A stretch of 64,000 bases of DNA from Ficedula albicollis (Eukaryota; Chordata; Aves; Passeriformes; Muscicapidae). A program made the translations under genes and the position numbers. The stretch is taken from the NCBI RefSeq assembly GCF_000247815.1, contig NC_021686.1:6983537-7047536 (forward strand), given 5' to 3'. Below are positions 54,801 through 64,000 of this stretch, one piece after another; position 1 is the stretch's first letter; each line of letters starts with the position of its first letter. The notes under the pieces were generated by a model. That model was not told where the DNA came from and did no database searches. It saw only the letters and a list, made by a program, of their open reading frames with translations.

Positions 54801-57800
54801 CTCAGTCTTATCTTGAGTCAATAGTCCCCAGGTTTCCACATTTCTTTGTCATGGGAAGGAGGGGCATTATGCATTATTCTTTACAAGAACTATTCATTCT
54901 ATTAGAATTACATTTCTCTCCTAAAAGCCAAATCAAACAGTTCTTTTTGCATAATAACAATCCAACTATGTGCTGACTATGCCTTCCTACTTTTGTTAGG
55001 TTCTTACATCAAGGTTGTTAATGGCAACATGAAACCAGAATGTCCCAAATCAACTCCCAGAGAACACTGGTACCAACTTCCTTTTAGCCCAGGACTTCCC
55101 TCTTTCTGTGTCATTTCTGGTAATCTCCATCCTCATTTTCCTAGTGTTTAATATTCAGTAATAAATCCAGCCAGATGACATCAGTTGCACTTCCATTGTT
55201 TAAGAAAGCAATTAGATCACCTAGTACAATGTTCCTTTTACAAAAGTCCCTTCTTTATATTCCTATCAGTAAACATCCTTTTTCTTCCAAATTAATTCCC
55301 AGACTTGCATTCTAATTAAGTCCAACAGGTACTTTCTGTTTCATTTCTTCCCGTACCTTTCCTGTGTTTTTCTAAGATTGTACCACAAAGGACTTGACTT
55401 GGTACACATTTTGCAACTCTGTGTCCTGGTTCTTTTGTATTTTTGGGATAGCAGTTTCCAAGCTGCCAGTCTGCATGAACAAAGATCTCTGACTTTTGCT
55501 TAATTAATTTGTAATAAATTTCCATTTTATCTTGGTGTTTCATTTAGACATCCCGCTGTGTTCCCAACCATCAGCTGCCTCCCCATAACCCAGCAGAACT
55601 GAATAGTGGATTTGATCCCTCTGTCTTGCAGCTGAACAGGAAGAGCTCCTGATGATGGCAGATTTACCATGCCCTCCCTAGTCACTGAAACACTGTGCAC
55701 ATGCCTGTCCTGGGCTCCTGTTGATTTATGGCGGCAGGCTAAAGATACAAATGCCTCTGTTTTTACATCCAAGTTTCAGAGTTTTTGCTCTGGAAAGCAT
55801 CTGGTATCTACATGGTGTCTGTTATTTGCTGGACTTGCACAAGAATTGTGAGAGGAGGTTAGAGGGACTTAACTTTTCAGAAAGAGTTCTGGATGCTGTA
55901 TTCCAACATATTGCATCCCTGTTGCTATCCAGTTAAAAAGGCTTATTCGAGTTACACAAGTAAAACTTTAAAAAGCACTTAGTTTGTCTTAGACTCAAAG
56001 TGTCAAGTACCATATTACCATAAGGCACAGAGGAATTAAAATGATCTCATGATTTTCACTACTTCTTAACTAAACACCATTTAAAATGTTTGGTACTTCA
56101 CTCACTCATTGAACCATCTTGTACTATTCTTAATCTTCTTGAACCCACACAACTTGACTTCAAACATACTATTTACTAACCCATTATAGGCTAGGAAAAC
56201 AAATCCATGATGACAGCACAGAAAAACTCTTCAGAAGAGGAAAGTTAGTAAATTTTTTAAAAAGCCCAAACAAAACCAAAACAACAACAAAAAAGCGCCA
56301 CCAAAATCCCAAATTGCCTATTTTCACATTGTGTGAAAATTTTGGTGTTGAACATTTTCCTCTTGCCAGAGAGTAAATTATTTTTCCTTACTATAGTCAT
56401 TATCCCAACCTACATACAAAGCTTTTTACAGACTTCTCAATTTTACCTGCAAGTGTTAGATGAGGCAATAAAGCATGCACATAATTTAATTTATGTATTT
56501 TTAAATTAAAAAAATAGATTTAACAGGACTTCTTAACTTTATTACTTCATAAACTAGTAATTATTTAATTTGAACAGATCCCTATTTCCAAATAATATGA
56601 ATTCTGCACCTTTTCTGCTAGATGCCAACAAGAATCTAGCAGGTCAACAAGCTACAGAGAATACAATAAGAAAAGTCTTTCTTGTGCCATCAAGAAAAAT
56701 TCTTCAGCTGTTTTGAAGATACTGCTTTATATATTCTGAACTGTGAATAGCCCAATTTTATCTGTTTAGAGTATGACTAAAATGCCTAATCCTTACCAGA
56801 TGCAAGTACACTGGGTTACAGCAAGTTTTAGGTCATCAGTCAACGAGAGCTGAAGGTTCTCAAAATTATGTTACATCCTCTGAAGTCTGGAAATGTGCAG
56901 ATGAGGAAGCCTTGAACAGAACTCTGGCTGCACTCTGCTTTATTCAAAACATTCTTTGTATTTTTTTGTAGTAATAAAATTTAAAATTTAACAAGAGGAA
57001 ATTAAAATAATAAAGGAGCCATTCCCAGACACGTCTCCTGTAGAGACCTGCTGTGCTGTTATTCTTTAATTCAAAAGGAACAACAAGGTGAGCATCTGTT
57101 TTATTCTGCAGAAGAGCAACTTCTCATTTTAGATGTGTGCTCAGAAGTAGCTGTAATGTAATATGAAATCCATAAGCAAAGGCTTGAAGATCTGAAGCGG
57201 TTTTTCAATCAAGTTCAAGTGCCTTACTTTTTGTTTCTGCAATCACAGATCTCTTCAGCTTCCTACTTGGAAAGCTTTTGGCATGTATTGCTTTGAGTAT
57301 TTTTATTGAACTCTCCATTAGGAACCTAATTCCTTACTCAGGAATCTAATTTCACGTGGTTTGTTTTCAATGTATTCAACACAAATTATGTTCTCTCAAC
57401 GTGAAACCCAACTCACATCAATCTGCATGTTAGGGAACAATGAAATAAAATGGATGCGCTGTACTTTGAGTCCAGCATTGTTCTTGAATATGAACTTTGC
57501 AATACTTTTTCTATCTACTGTGGTAATAAAACCAAGGAGAGTAATACCAGATCCTGAACCACTCAGCTGTCAAGTGTCCATGTACATAAAGACAGAATAG
57601 TCTTTAGAGCATTAACAAGAGCTATCTCTTTTTTACTTATTTAACAGTTGACTTTTTTATTACTTTCTGCAGTAAGGAGTAAATCTACAGCTCTCTAAAT
57701 CCTCACATATTTAAATGTGCTGTTATAAAGATAACATTTCATCTGCTGTGACACAGTTACTTTCCTTTCTTTGTAAGTACCTTGAGAAAAAACTAGAAAC

Positions 57801-60800
57801 CTCATAGAATAATCAACGTAACTGTTTTGATTTTGATTTCTTAAATAGCAAATTCCTTAGGCAGTATTTTAGAACTATAGGAAAGAATATTTAAATTATG
57901 TGGGAAACCTTTTTTTTTAATGGACTTTTCTGAAGATAATGGAACTGACATCAACTGTTGTTGTTTCAGCTAAGTTTAATTCTAAATGAGTTCAAGACCT
58001 TGCTCAGAAGGAAGACAGACATTAAGTAATCAGTAACAGCTGGAGTAAACCATGGCCATGACCTTTCAAACAACTTCTGGGAAAGCTACAGATCTTCTAT
58101 GGGTCATAATGAATTTCAGGGAATTTATGGCTTCACTGCAGCCTATGGGAATTTCATCACTGCCACCACCTAAGCCAGGGTTCTACTCTATGCACTCCCA
58201 ACCAGAAAAGAGAGTCTCGCATACCCCTTTGTAGCAGCAGATGTATTCATTCCATGTGAAACCATGCCCTATTTCTACAGTGCCAGACCAAAAACCATAC
58301 TGTGAAGATTTTAACATTTAAAAACTGTACCTGTGTTGATATAGCAGCATTTGGGGTTATAGGTGAGGGTGAGTCACTTGGTTTTGGCTCACCAGGGGAA
58401 GCTGCTGAACCCTGTGATTCTTGGCTGGCTGGTTGATCTGGAGATAACGCATCACTGCTGTCTTCATCAAATGAGAAATCATCCAAAGCTTGAGGGTAAT
58501 TCTCTTGTCCAACTGCTAAAATGTTTACATAGAAAGAAACAATGTGGTTTTTTTTTTTTAATTGCACAGATTGAATTTAGACATTTATGGCAGAATTAGC
58601 TTATTGCTGGAAAGTGATCCGTTTTCAGCAATAGTCTAAACATATGGTACCTAAGTATTTACTGTGTTTTTAATGAGAGCCATATTAAATTATGTTCAAT
58701 GAATCAATAAAGCCAAGTGTGGAGCAGAAGTGATTTTAGTAAGAGATTAAAAAGTACATTCAACAGATGTGGAGTGCACACAGACACCTATGACAGGCTG
58801 GGGAATGGCCACAGATGTTTGATTACTTTGTAATGATTTTTATTAAAAAACAAGTATTTTCATTTAAAAATAGGATTACTTTATGTAAGTGATAACAAAG
58901 TTTAGGTCTCAGAAGCTGAAAGAGTAAGTAGTAATAAACTTAGCATATGTTATCTTCTAGTGAACTTTACTCTCAAGAGTTAAATTATTTATTTTCCACA
59001 ATGTCATGTAGATCACAAACAGAAGCTGTGGGACTTCTACTTGCCTATAATGGCTTCTTTAACGCTGGAGTCTACAGGAAGAATATTTTTTTCTACCAGT
59101 TCCATAGGGCCAGGTCTCTGAGCAATCTTCTCATTCAGATCATCTGCCAACCGAGCTCTCTTCAGTTTCATCTGAGTGGCCTGTAGTGAAGGCTCTGCAA
59201 AGGTCTCTAGAAGGATATATTGATTTAAATATTCTGTTCCAATTATTCCGCAATTTCACGACAAAAAACATTGTCTTGTCTTTGCAATAACCGTTCCACT
59301 TAGATCAAAAGCAGTCAAGTATAACAGGTAACAGGGTAACAGTCACATTTAGAGGCTCCTTAGGGTCAGGGGAGAGGCTTTGTCAGGTCATTTTAGGGCA
59401 TGAGTAGAAACTGAAGCAATAGAAACACCCCTTGATATAATTACCATTATAGATTAAGAACAATATGCAATAGCAAACAAATTCACTGCTGAGTATACCT
59501 TCACTGCCATAAGATGTATCTATTACTATACAGATTTACAATACAGACTACCACAGACACTGCAGATGTAGGGAAATACTGCAGATAAACCTTCAGAAAA
59601 AATTCCCATCAAAGTGTAATTCAGTGAGACAACTGAGAGCACAACCAAGTCCCTGCTGTGAGCAGCTCCCAGAGCCCAGAGCTGGCACATACCTTCCAGG
59701 ATGTGCATTCTGACCAGCTCCGAGCGGTCCGGCCTGCTCCGGATCTTGTGCTTCAAGAAATTTTCAGTCTTAAAACAAAGGAGAGAACACCATTAACTAC
59801 TGTTCACTTAAAAACTCAAAGCAGTTTGACAAATCACCTGCATCCAGTCAATGAATAGTTGCAGTTTCATTCAGATGGGTGGGTAGCACTGTCAGAACAC
59901 AGGCAGTAGAGGGGCTCCTCTTCCTTTGTTCTGTTTTCGTAGCAGTTAAGTAGGGCTGATGGATTTTCAGCTTCCCCAAACAAGATGGGAATGTTTCTGG
60001 ATTTGATCCCACACCACCACATAATCACAATAGTACAGATTTGCTATAAAAAAACTGTACAAGCATAATTTCCCCAAGTATCCAAACCTTAACTGGAGGT
60101 AGCTATGTGTTAACCCCCTTAAGTTTAATCCCCCACACTGATCTGGGAAGGCTCAGAGAGATTCTTCTTAGATTTGATACACATATTTTGTTTTAATGAA
60201 TTCTCCCAAAATAAAAGCACACATTATTACTGTAATGGTAAGAATTTTTCCATGTACTCAGAGAATTTAGTATCACAAAAAACTGACTCAATTTCCAGAT
60301 GTTAATCAAAAGTTTACACAAAGTGGTTTACCCTGGCTCGCTCCAGGCTCTTTATCTGCTCATGGAATGCAGCTGGACTTTTCAAAGCTGTGAAGGGAGA
60401 GTAAGAGTTAAACTGACAGGAAGTGATTTTCAAAGAAATATGCTAACCAGACTGTGTGTATGGGTGTTTAACAGCACCTCAGTTGTATTTGCATCTGACC
60501 AGGCTTACATTGGATTCATGCTAGTTGTATCCACCTATATTTAGCAGAGATAAGCAATACTCCTATATAGGAGTATTGGAATATCTGTCATTAACAGACT
60601 ATTACCATGTAATGGTTAACTTTTTTGCTATGTACAAAGATGTTTATTTATCAAAACTGTCCCACAGTGGAAATTTTATGAGGTAAGGTTTAGAATGCCA
60701 AAATGCCAATTTAATTTAATGTATTGCACTGAATTTTCTGGCTGTCCATACCTCATACTTGCTGTTATTAGAGAGAACTGGACCTTCCATTAAGAACTAT

Positions 60801-61427
60801 GTGTTAATTTAAAAACGAAACAGAAAAATGTAGAGGCCTTAAATGTTCATCTTATAAAACAGAATGATGATTAGCTACTAAATAACCAAAAAGAGTAAAA
60901 AAATCACTGTTCACCTACAAATAACATAAAATGTAGAGTGCTTCATCTCAGTGCTGTCCGCTTAGAGATTCTCCGTGTTTTCTGTGCACCCCTCATTTGT
61001 TTGGCAACCTTTGTCATTCTACTCTTTAAAAACTACTTTTTTGTTATTAATGCCCACTCACTTAAGGAATTCAGTTTATTTAGTAAATTAGTAATAATTA
61101 TTTAAATAGAGAAAATAAAAGCAGAGTCAGACTATGTCTACAAATCCTTGCATTTTCATCACAGTGGCTATTTCAACTGAAGCATGATGTAAGCATGATG
61201 AATTTACTATGCTCCCTTACGTTATCAAAAGGATCCCACAAGTATTTTCAAATGCTAAAGTTATTTTTAATGATCTCAGAGAAATGCTTATCTTCATTAT
61301 TTTATATGTTCAATTCATAATTAGCACTGTAGAAATACAAATTACTAGAAGCAAGTCTTACGTGGCATGATGCCCTGGTCCACCAGCTGTTCTCGTGTCC
61401 GCCTCTGTTGCAGCCTCAGCTGAAGTA
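39315..61427 (-). CDS. MRTFB: Myocardin-related transcription factor B (MRTFB/MKL2), 14 coding exons, 5' partial
   Basis: MRTFB is an actin-regulated coactivator of SRF. It is held in the cytoplasm by G-actin bound to its RPEL motifs and enters the nucleus when actin polymerises. The spliced exons give one frame of about 1,053 residues plus stop. In order it shows three RPEL motifs (RRTREQL, RPDRSEL, RPGPMEL), a basic region (KHRSKKCKEPKPRVKKLKYH), a Gln-rich stretch, the SAP domain (LKLRGLPVSGTKTDLIERL), a coiled coil (KDRKLQEKEKQIEELKRKL) and a transactivation region ending DFLDPQDLQLHWD. Sequence and synteny with mir-193b/365 favour MRTFB over MRTFA or MYOCD. The join, from 5' to 3', is 61427-61362, 60387-60332, 59768-59693, 59206-59045, 58515-58331, 53818-53678, 52268-52021, 50465-50312, 48458-47436, 46089-45934, 43598-43440, 43162-43025, 41581-41521, 39853-39315. 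Roughly the first 50 residues lie beyond the right edge. All introns are GT-AG except one GC-AG. Confidence 0.97.
39854..41520 (-). other. MRTFB intron
   Basis: 1,667 bp between exons at 41521-41581 and 39315-39853. AT-rich, with a T tract near 40637 and an A tract near 40741. No other feature was seen. Confidence 0.9.
41521..41581 (-). CDS. MRTFB: MRTFB exon: MDDLFDILIKSGE segment
   Basis: 61 bp encoding ISSAHSQQMDDLFDILIKSG and the first base of the next Glu codon. The acceptor is ACTACAG and the donor is GTAAGC. The MDDLFDILI acidic-hydrophobic helix is characteristic of myocardin-family transactivation domains. Confidence 0.96.
42327..42410. repeat. 43-bp tandem repeat, two copies
   Basis: A 43-bp unit with AGGAAAGGGCTTTAGACACC is present twice, starting at 42327 and 42370, with few differences. 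It is within an MRTFB intron. Confidence 0.85.
43025..43162 (-). CDS. MRTFB: MRTFB exon: PPRYEEAIKQ segment
   Basis: 138 bp, 46 codons, beginning PGSPSQAQPYIVQQPLFNNT and containing KTKDPPRYEEAIKQTR, a hallmark of MRTF proteins with a PPxY motif. The acceptor is TCATGCAG and the donor is GTACTT. Confidence 0.96.
43440..43598 (-). CDS. MRTFB: MRTFB exon: transactivation segment
   Basis: 159 bp, 53 codons, beginning VFPPATSNAVFSYQTAPVST and ending VPSVQNGSAAPNK. The acceptor is TTTTCAG and the donor is GTAAGG. It is a low-complexity, poorly conserved part of the family. Confidence 0.93.
43599..45933 (-). other. MRTFB intron
   Basis: 2,335 bp. Open frames up to 116 codons occur (for example 44236-44586, minus), but they have no recognisable similarity and lack splice partners. 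No RNA gene or repeat element was recognised. Confidence 0.9.
45934..46089 (-). CDS. MRTFB: MRTFB exon: Gln/Ala-rich transactivation segment
   Basis: 156 bp, 52 codons, beginning AQSQAGIQTPSQIPAPISSS and ending QHALGQTQQIRK. The acceptor is CCTTTAG and the donor is GTTTGT. It matches the position of the human segment that ends with a similar QQVRK. Confidence 0.92.
46090..47435 (-). other. MRTFB intron
   Basis: 1,346 bp. A moderately GC-rich segment (about 46610-46900) has an 89-codon open frame on the plus strand with no recognised domain. It may be an old inserted sequence, but I could not identify it. Confidence 0.85.
47436..48458 (-). CDS. MRTFB: MRTFB large exon: SAP domain and leucine zipper
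   Basis: 1,023 bp, 341 codons with phase-0 borders. It begins VAELKMELKLRGLPVSGTKT, completing the SAP DNA-binding domain at residues 1-30 of the exon. A Ser-rich part with SPLPISPSPSEQSSLSTDDT follows (a likely phosphorylation region). The coiled coil (AEKDRKLQEKEKQIEELKRK onward, about residues 158-205) mediates homo- and heterodimers. The remainder is Gln/Ala/Val-rich. The donor is GTAAGG. The acceptor TTTTAG lies directly on a (TTTTA)n microsatellite. Confidence 0.98.
48459..50311 (-). other. MRTFB intron
   Basis: 1,853 bp, AT-rich, with the (AAAAT)n microsatellite at its 3' splice site. No other feature was recognised. Confidence 0.9.
48461..48490. repeat. (AAAAT)n microsatellite at the acceptor of the large MRTFB exon
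   Basis: Four AAAAT units followed by two AAAAC units. Read on the minus strand this is a TTTTA/TTTTG series that forms the polypyrimidine tract and ends in the acceptor AG. Confidence 0.9.
50312..50465 (-). CDS. MRTFB: MRTFB exon: Ser/Asn-rich linker and start of SAP domain
   Basis: 154 bp. It starts in the middle of a Lys codon, continues PLNDKQSNNGNSPLNTLNNS, and ends KPGPLPSSLDDLK. The acceptor is TTGAAG and the donor is GTAAAA. SSLDDLK opens the SAP helix that continues in the next exon. Confidence 0.96.
50466..53677 (-). other. MRTFB introns either side of the basic-region exon
   Basis: The introns 50466-52020 and 52269-53677 surround the exon at 52021-52268. They are AT-rich with no repeat element, RNA gene or additional exon recognised. 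Confidence 0.85.
52021..52268 (-). CDS. MRTFB: MRTFB exon: basic region and Gln-rich segment
   Basis: 248 bp beginning QSHPKNPNDKHRSKKCKEPK and continuing through RVKKLKYHQYIPPDQKGEK to the Gln-rich LLQQQQLFLQLQILSQQQQ. The basic stretch is the family B1 box used for SRF contact and importin binding. The acceptor is AAACAG and the donor is GTATGT. Confidence 0.97.
53678..53818 (-). CDS. MRTFB: MRTFB exon: Pro/Thr-rich linker
   Basis: 141 bp, 47 codons, beginning YPPLTSPVPEFLKTPSTIEQ and ending KPGPTLVK. It has phase-0 borders, acceptor ACTAG and donor GTGGGT. A run of Thr and Ala (TAATTLTTTTVSAA) is more extreme than in the human protein as I recall it. No other frame of this exon is open on the minus strand in a way that would suggest another gene. 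Confidence 0.93.
53819..58330 (-). other. MRTFB intron, the largest complete one
   Basis: 4,512 bp. The part from about 54450 to 55830 is less AT-rich than the rest and may include old retroelement sequence, but I saw no diagnostic ends. No alternative exon with good splice sites was recognised. Confidence 0.8.
58331..58515 (-). CDS. MRTFB: MRTFB exon: acidic segment after RPEL repeats
   Basis: 185 bp encoding AVGQENYPQALDDFSFDEDS then SDALSPDQPASQESQGSAAS and on to AISTQ. The acceptor is a NAGNAG (TAGCAG): use of the second AG would drop one Ala and move the exon end to 58512. The donor is GTACAG. The first AG gives the length I recall for the human protein. Confidence 0.95.
59045..59206 (-). 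CDS. MRTFB: MRTFB exon: RPEL motif 3, with GC donor
   Basis: 162 bp encoding ETFAEPSLQATQMKLKRARL onwards to VDSSVKEAII. It includes the third RPEL motif RPGPMEL and KIAQ just before it. The acceptor is CTTCTAG. The donor reads ATAG then GCAAGTAG, so this exon ends at a GC splice donor and not GT. The frame carries on correctly into the next exon. Confidence 0.95.
59693..59768 (-). CDS. MRTFB: MRTFB exon: RPEL motif 2
   Basis: 76 bp encoding TENFLKHKIRSRPDRSELVR then MHILE. RPDRSEL is a canonical RPEL (RPxxxEL) actin-binding motif preceded by a basic KIRSR. The acceptor is TTTTAAG and the donor is GTATGT. Confidence 0.96.
60332..60387 (-). CDS. MRTFB: MRTFB exon: RPEL1-RPEL2 linker
   Basis: 56 bp encoding PLKSPAAFHEQIKSLERAR, with the first base of the Pro codon in the previous exon. 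The acceptor is TTCACAG and the donor is GTAAAC. Confidence 0.95.
60562..60571. promoter_or_regulatory. Intronic CArG box (SRF site) inside a 24-bp palindrome
   Basis: CCTATATAGG fits the SRF consensus CC(A/T)6GG exactly. It is the centre of a perfect 24-bp palindrome at 60555-60578, which starts CAATACTCC and ends GGAGTATTG. It lies 175 bp upstream of the exon at 60332-60387, within an intron of an SRF coactivator gene. Binding is not shown by the sequence. Confidence 0.6.
61362..61427 (-). CDS. MRTFB: MRTFB exon: RPEL motif 1, first part
   Basis: 66 bp, entered in phase 1 (completes a Val codon). It encodes LQLRLQQRRTREQLVDQGIM plus P. The acceptor is TTGTCAG and the donor is GTAAGA. RRTREQL is the divergent first RPEL motif of the family. 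The preceding coding exon is not in the window. Confidence 0.95.
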
Positions 61428-64000
61428 CTGACAAAACAAAACATTCATTCCTGTGTAAGCACAGTCTCCTCATAAAGTGCACAACCCCCATTCCAATGAT
61501 ACCAAGTACTGCAACCTTAGAAATACTTTTTGCTGTGCATTCAGACCCGACAGTAACCCCCCAAGAGCCATCCTAGGAACAGCTGCCATTAACACAGTTC
61601 CCAGGGACTACTTCCATCTCCACTTTCATTGCTCTTTGCTGCTTCTCAATCTAATCTGATGTCAGCACTCTATTTCCCACGTGCATCTACTTTTCCTATC
61701 AGCCAGGCCTCATGAGGAATGTTGAGCTTACATCAAGAAAACAGTGAGGTAAAAAGAGTTTAAACCATAAACTGGAGCCCGTAATGATTACAGACCCTTA
61801 TTGCGTGTCCTAAGCCAACCTTACATGACTTCACTGAGCTGAAATAGAAATGATGTTTGCAGAGCATTTTAGAAGAAAAGCTCCATGTGTCTTGATTGTT
61901 TCTTCTGAAGGCTTTTTTCTATATAAAGCCTGATTGTACATTTAAATAAACCTTGCTGAATGAAACACAAGAAACTGAAGAGAAGTGGAATTTTATCTGC
62001 CTTATTTAAAAACAACAAAAAAGTGTTACAATCAGGAAGACACCTTATCCACTCTCTGAACATTAGAAAATGTTGGTTTTGCGATTGAAATTATGTGCTA
62101 TCATAATTATTTAAAGGACAAAATAAATCAAATACTGTCAAATGTGCAAAAACAGTTTATAAAGCTTCAGAAGTAACTTCTTCCATTTCATTACATGAAA
62201 TCAAAAGTTTCTCGTTGTTCCTGTGTAAGTAACCCAGGTGACACATATTAAATACTACACCAGAAACCACAAAACCTGGGGGAAGATGTAGACGAAAGTT
62301 TTATACTTTCAAATACTATGGCTTTTTGTTGCTGGGGGAATAAAAAGGAAAAGCGAAAACGTTTCTTTCTTCTACTCCTCCCTTCCTCTTGTTTCTATAT
62401 CAATTTATCATAGTGCTTCATTACCTCTTTGACATATATAGTTATTACCCCAAAGAGAAATTTCATATTCTGAACAAGGGACAGTCAAGAGACAAAATAT
62501 ATTAAAGATGTAATATTTACAGGATGAAATTAAGACTTGAGAGCTTATTATGGGCATATGATCATGGTATGTTGTTCCTATTGTATTTCACAAGGAAGCA
62601 AAACAAGCTAATGCATTGTCCAAAACATCAAAATGAATGCAATTTCTAAAAAATTAAGCTAAGGACGAAGTTCATTGTTTCCAGAATTTAAAAGGAACCA
62701 GCTTATTTCCTGTTCTGCAGTACAGGAAGGATATTCCTCTGGCTAAAGCATTAAGACTGGGAATAGCAAGTCCTGAAAACAAGGACATTATTTTCTTGTG
62801 TCACACAAACATTGAGAGTTCAAATACAAACATTTCAGGGCTGTAGCACTGCAGATCTGTTCAGACTTTACAATATTGTGACAAAAGAATCACAAAGGAC
62901 AGAGATATGAGAATGTAAAAGAACAACACTAAAATGTAAACTAATGAGAAGTCATTCAAAAGGTATTGAGTTCCTCTGGCCGTGACAAAAGAATCACAAA
63001 GGACAGAGATACGAGAATGTAGAAGAACAACACTAAAATGTAAACTAATGAAAAGTCATTCAAAAGGTATTGAGTTCCTCTGGCAACTTGAAAATACCTG
63101 CTTTAAATAGGGCATTGTATTTTCAAGTAATATTAACTGTGAGAAGTTAACAGAAGAGTAACTTTGTAATAGTTTGTTTTTGTGTTCCTTAATTTCCTGT
63201 GGCTCCAGGTAAGCCATGACCTCTTCTTAAGGTATCTCTCAGCAGTAGGTTAAAACTTGTACTTTCTGGAGTCCTGCACCAGTTTTCACACAGACAAGTA
63301 TTCATTTAAAAAAAAATCATTTCAATGGAAATGCATTTCAAGCACACAGTATAATGTTGTGATGTTAAAGTTTCTAACCCTGGGGTAGATCACGAGCCCA
63401 AAGCACAAAGAAGCTCACTGACTGCAATGGTGTTTACAGAAAGCAAGAAAACTGGTATGTTCTTGGTTTGGGGTTCCTTGTTTACAATTAGTAAGGTAAG
63501 AAAGCGGAGTCAACCTTAAAACTCTATGTACAATCCTTTTACAAAATCTTAACTAAGTTTTGCCCATCCAAATGATATGAAAGACAATCGACAAGCAGGA
63601 TGGCAAGACTACCGTATTCCAATGTTTTTAGTCCTGAGTAGATTAAAACTTGTCTTTCTTCTGTTCTTTGCTTAAACTGTGCTTTCTTTTACATCACTAG
63701 GATACTGTCACAAGGCTGGGAAGTCATATCCTGCTCTGGGCAGCTATCTCATCCATGCTTACAGCTCTATTTGATCCAAATTGACACCACACTTAAATCT
63801 GGCTTTCTTGGAACACTAAGCAAATGACAGATGTTCCCACCAAATCTTCACCTAGTTACAGGTCAGTTTTCAACACATGCCTCTTTATTTCAGGCCCAAG
63901 GTCTTCAAGGAAAATTATCTGCTCCAAGATGTCCACAGTAGAGCTGATATACATCAGACAAAGTAAATAAACCAGAGTTAGTATTTCTTTTTCAGTTCCA
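61428..64000 (-). other. MRTFB 5' intron, incomplete
   Basis: Sequence upstream of the first RPEL exon. No exon for the conserved N-terminal residues just before the RPEL region was found, so the window ends within this intron. A 104-bp tandem duplication is at 62878-63084. Confidence 0.8.
62878..63084. repeat. 104-bp tandem duplication
   Basis: The unit at 62878-62981 starts GTGACAAAAGAATCACAAAG and recurs at 62982-63084. Only a few substitutions are seen (for example GATATGAG versus GATACGAG and GTAAAAG versus GTAGAAG). This is a young direct duplication in the MRTFB 5' intron. Confidence 0.95.

Noticed and set aside
54450..55830. Possible LTR or old retroelement in an MRTFB intron
   Set aside because: No terminal repeats, primer-binding site or reverse transcriptase motif could be seen. 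Composition alone is not enough.
39315..61427. Assignment to MRTFA or MYOCD
   Set aside because: The C-terminal DFLDPQDLQLHWD ending, the linker sequences and the neighbouring mir-193b/365 cluster fit MRTFB better.

Overview
This window reads as eukaryotic, almost certainly avian, genomic DNA. It is AT-rich noncoding sequence with GT-AG introns, two CR1 retrotransposon remnants with the typical avian 3' end, and a vertebrate gene order. It carries one protein-coding gene, two conserved microRNA genes and one tRNA gene, all on the minus strand. Most of the other open frames are chance ORFs in intergenic or intronic DNA.

Right half (about 34.4-64 kb): the 3' part of MRTFB (MKL2), a myocardin-family coactivator of SRF. 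Fourteen coding exons can be placed at base resolution, from the first RPEL motif (61427) to the stop codon (39315). They encode the RPEL actin-binding repeats, a basic and Gln-rich region, the SAP domain, a leucine zipper and the C-terminal transactivation region. The exon or exons for the extreme N-terminus lie beyond the right edge. A 3' UTR of roughly 4.9 kb is inferred, ending near an AATAAA at 34446-34451, with a CR1 remnant just beyond. Points of interest are a GC donor, a NAGNAG acceptor, and a CArG (SRF) box inside a 24-bp perfect palindrome in an RPEL-region intron.

Middle (about 16.6-30.6 kb): tRNA-Thr(CGT) at 29325-29396, then the mir-193b hairpin (22449-22532) and the mir-365 hairpin (16649-16737). 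From memory, human 16p13.12 has the same order and orientation (MRTFB, tRNA-Thr-CGT, MIR193B, MIR365A), which supports all of these calls. Two CpG-rich islands flank this block and each is broken by an assembly defect. There are pure-G tracts of 829, 66 and 712 bases, Illumina adapter sequence at 24813-24826, and two N gaps with duplicated flanks. The G tracts are best read as two-colour-chemistry artefacts covering real but unsequenced promoter DNA, probably including the promoter of the miR-193b/365 primary transcript.

Left (1-16.6 kb): no recognisable gene. The main structure is an apparently perfect 1,762-bp head-to-tail duplication (7161-10684), preceded by a 67-bp tandem repeat. It is either very recent or an assembly duplication.

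No undescribed protein system was found. The most promising biology is possible SRF/MRTF autoregulation through the intronic palindromic CArG box, a palindromic forkhead site in candidate enhancer DNA, and the conserved tRNA/miRNA block downstream of MRTFB.
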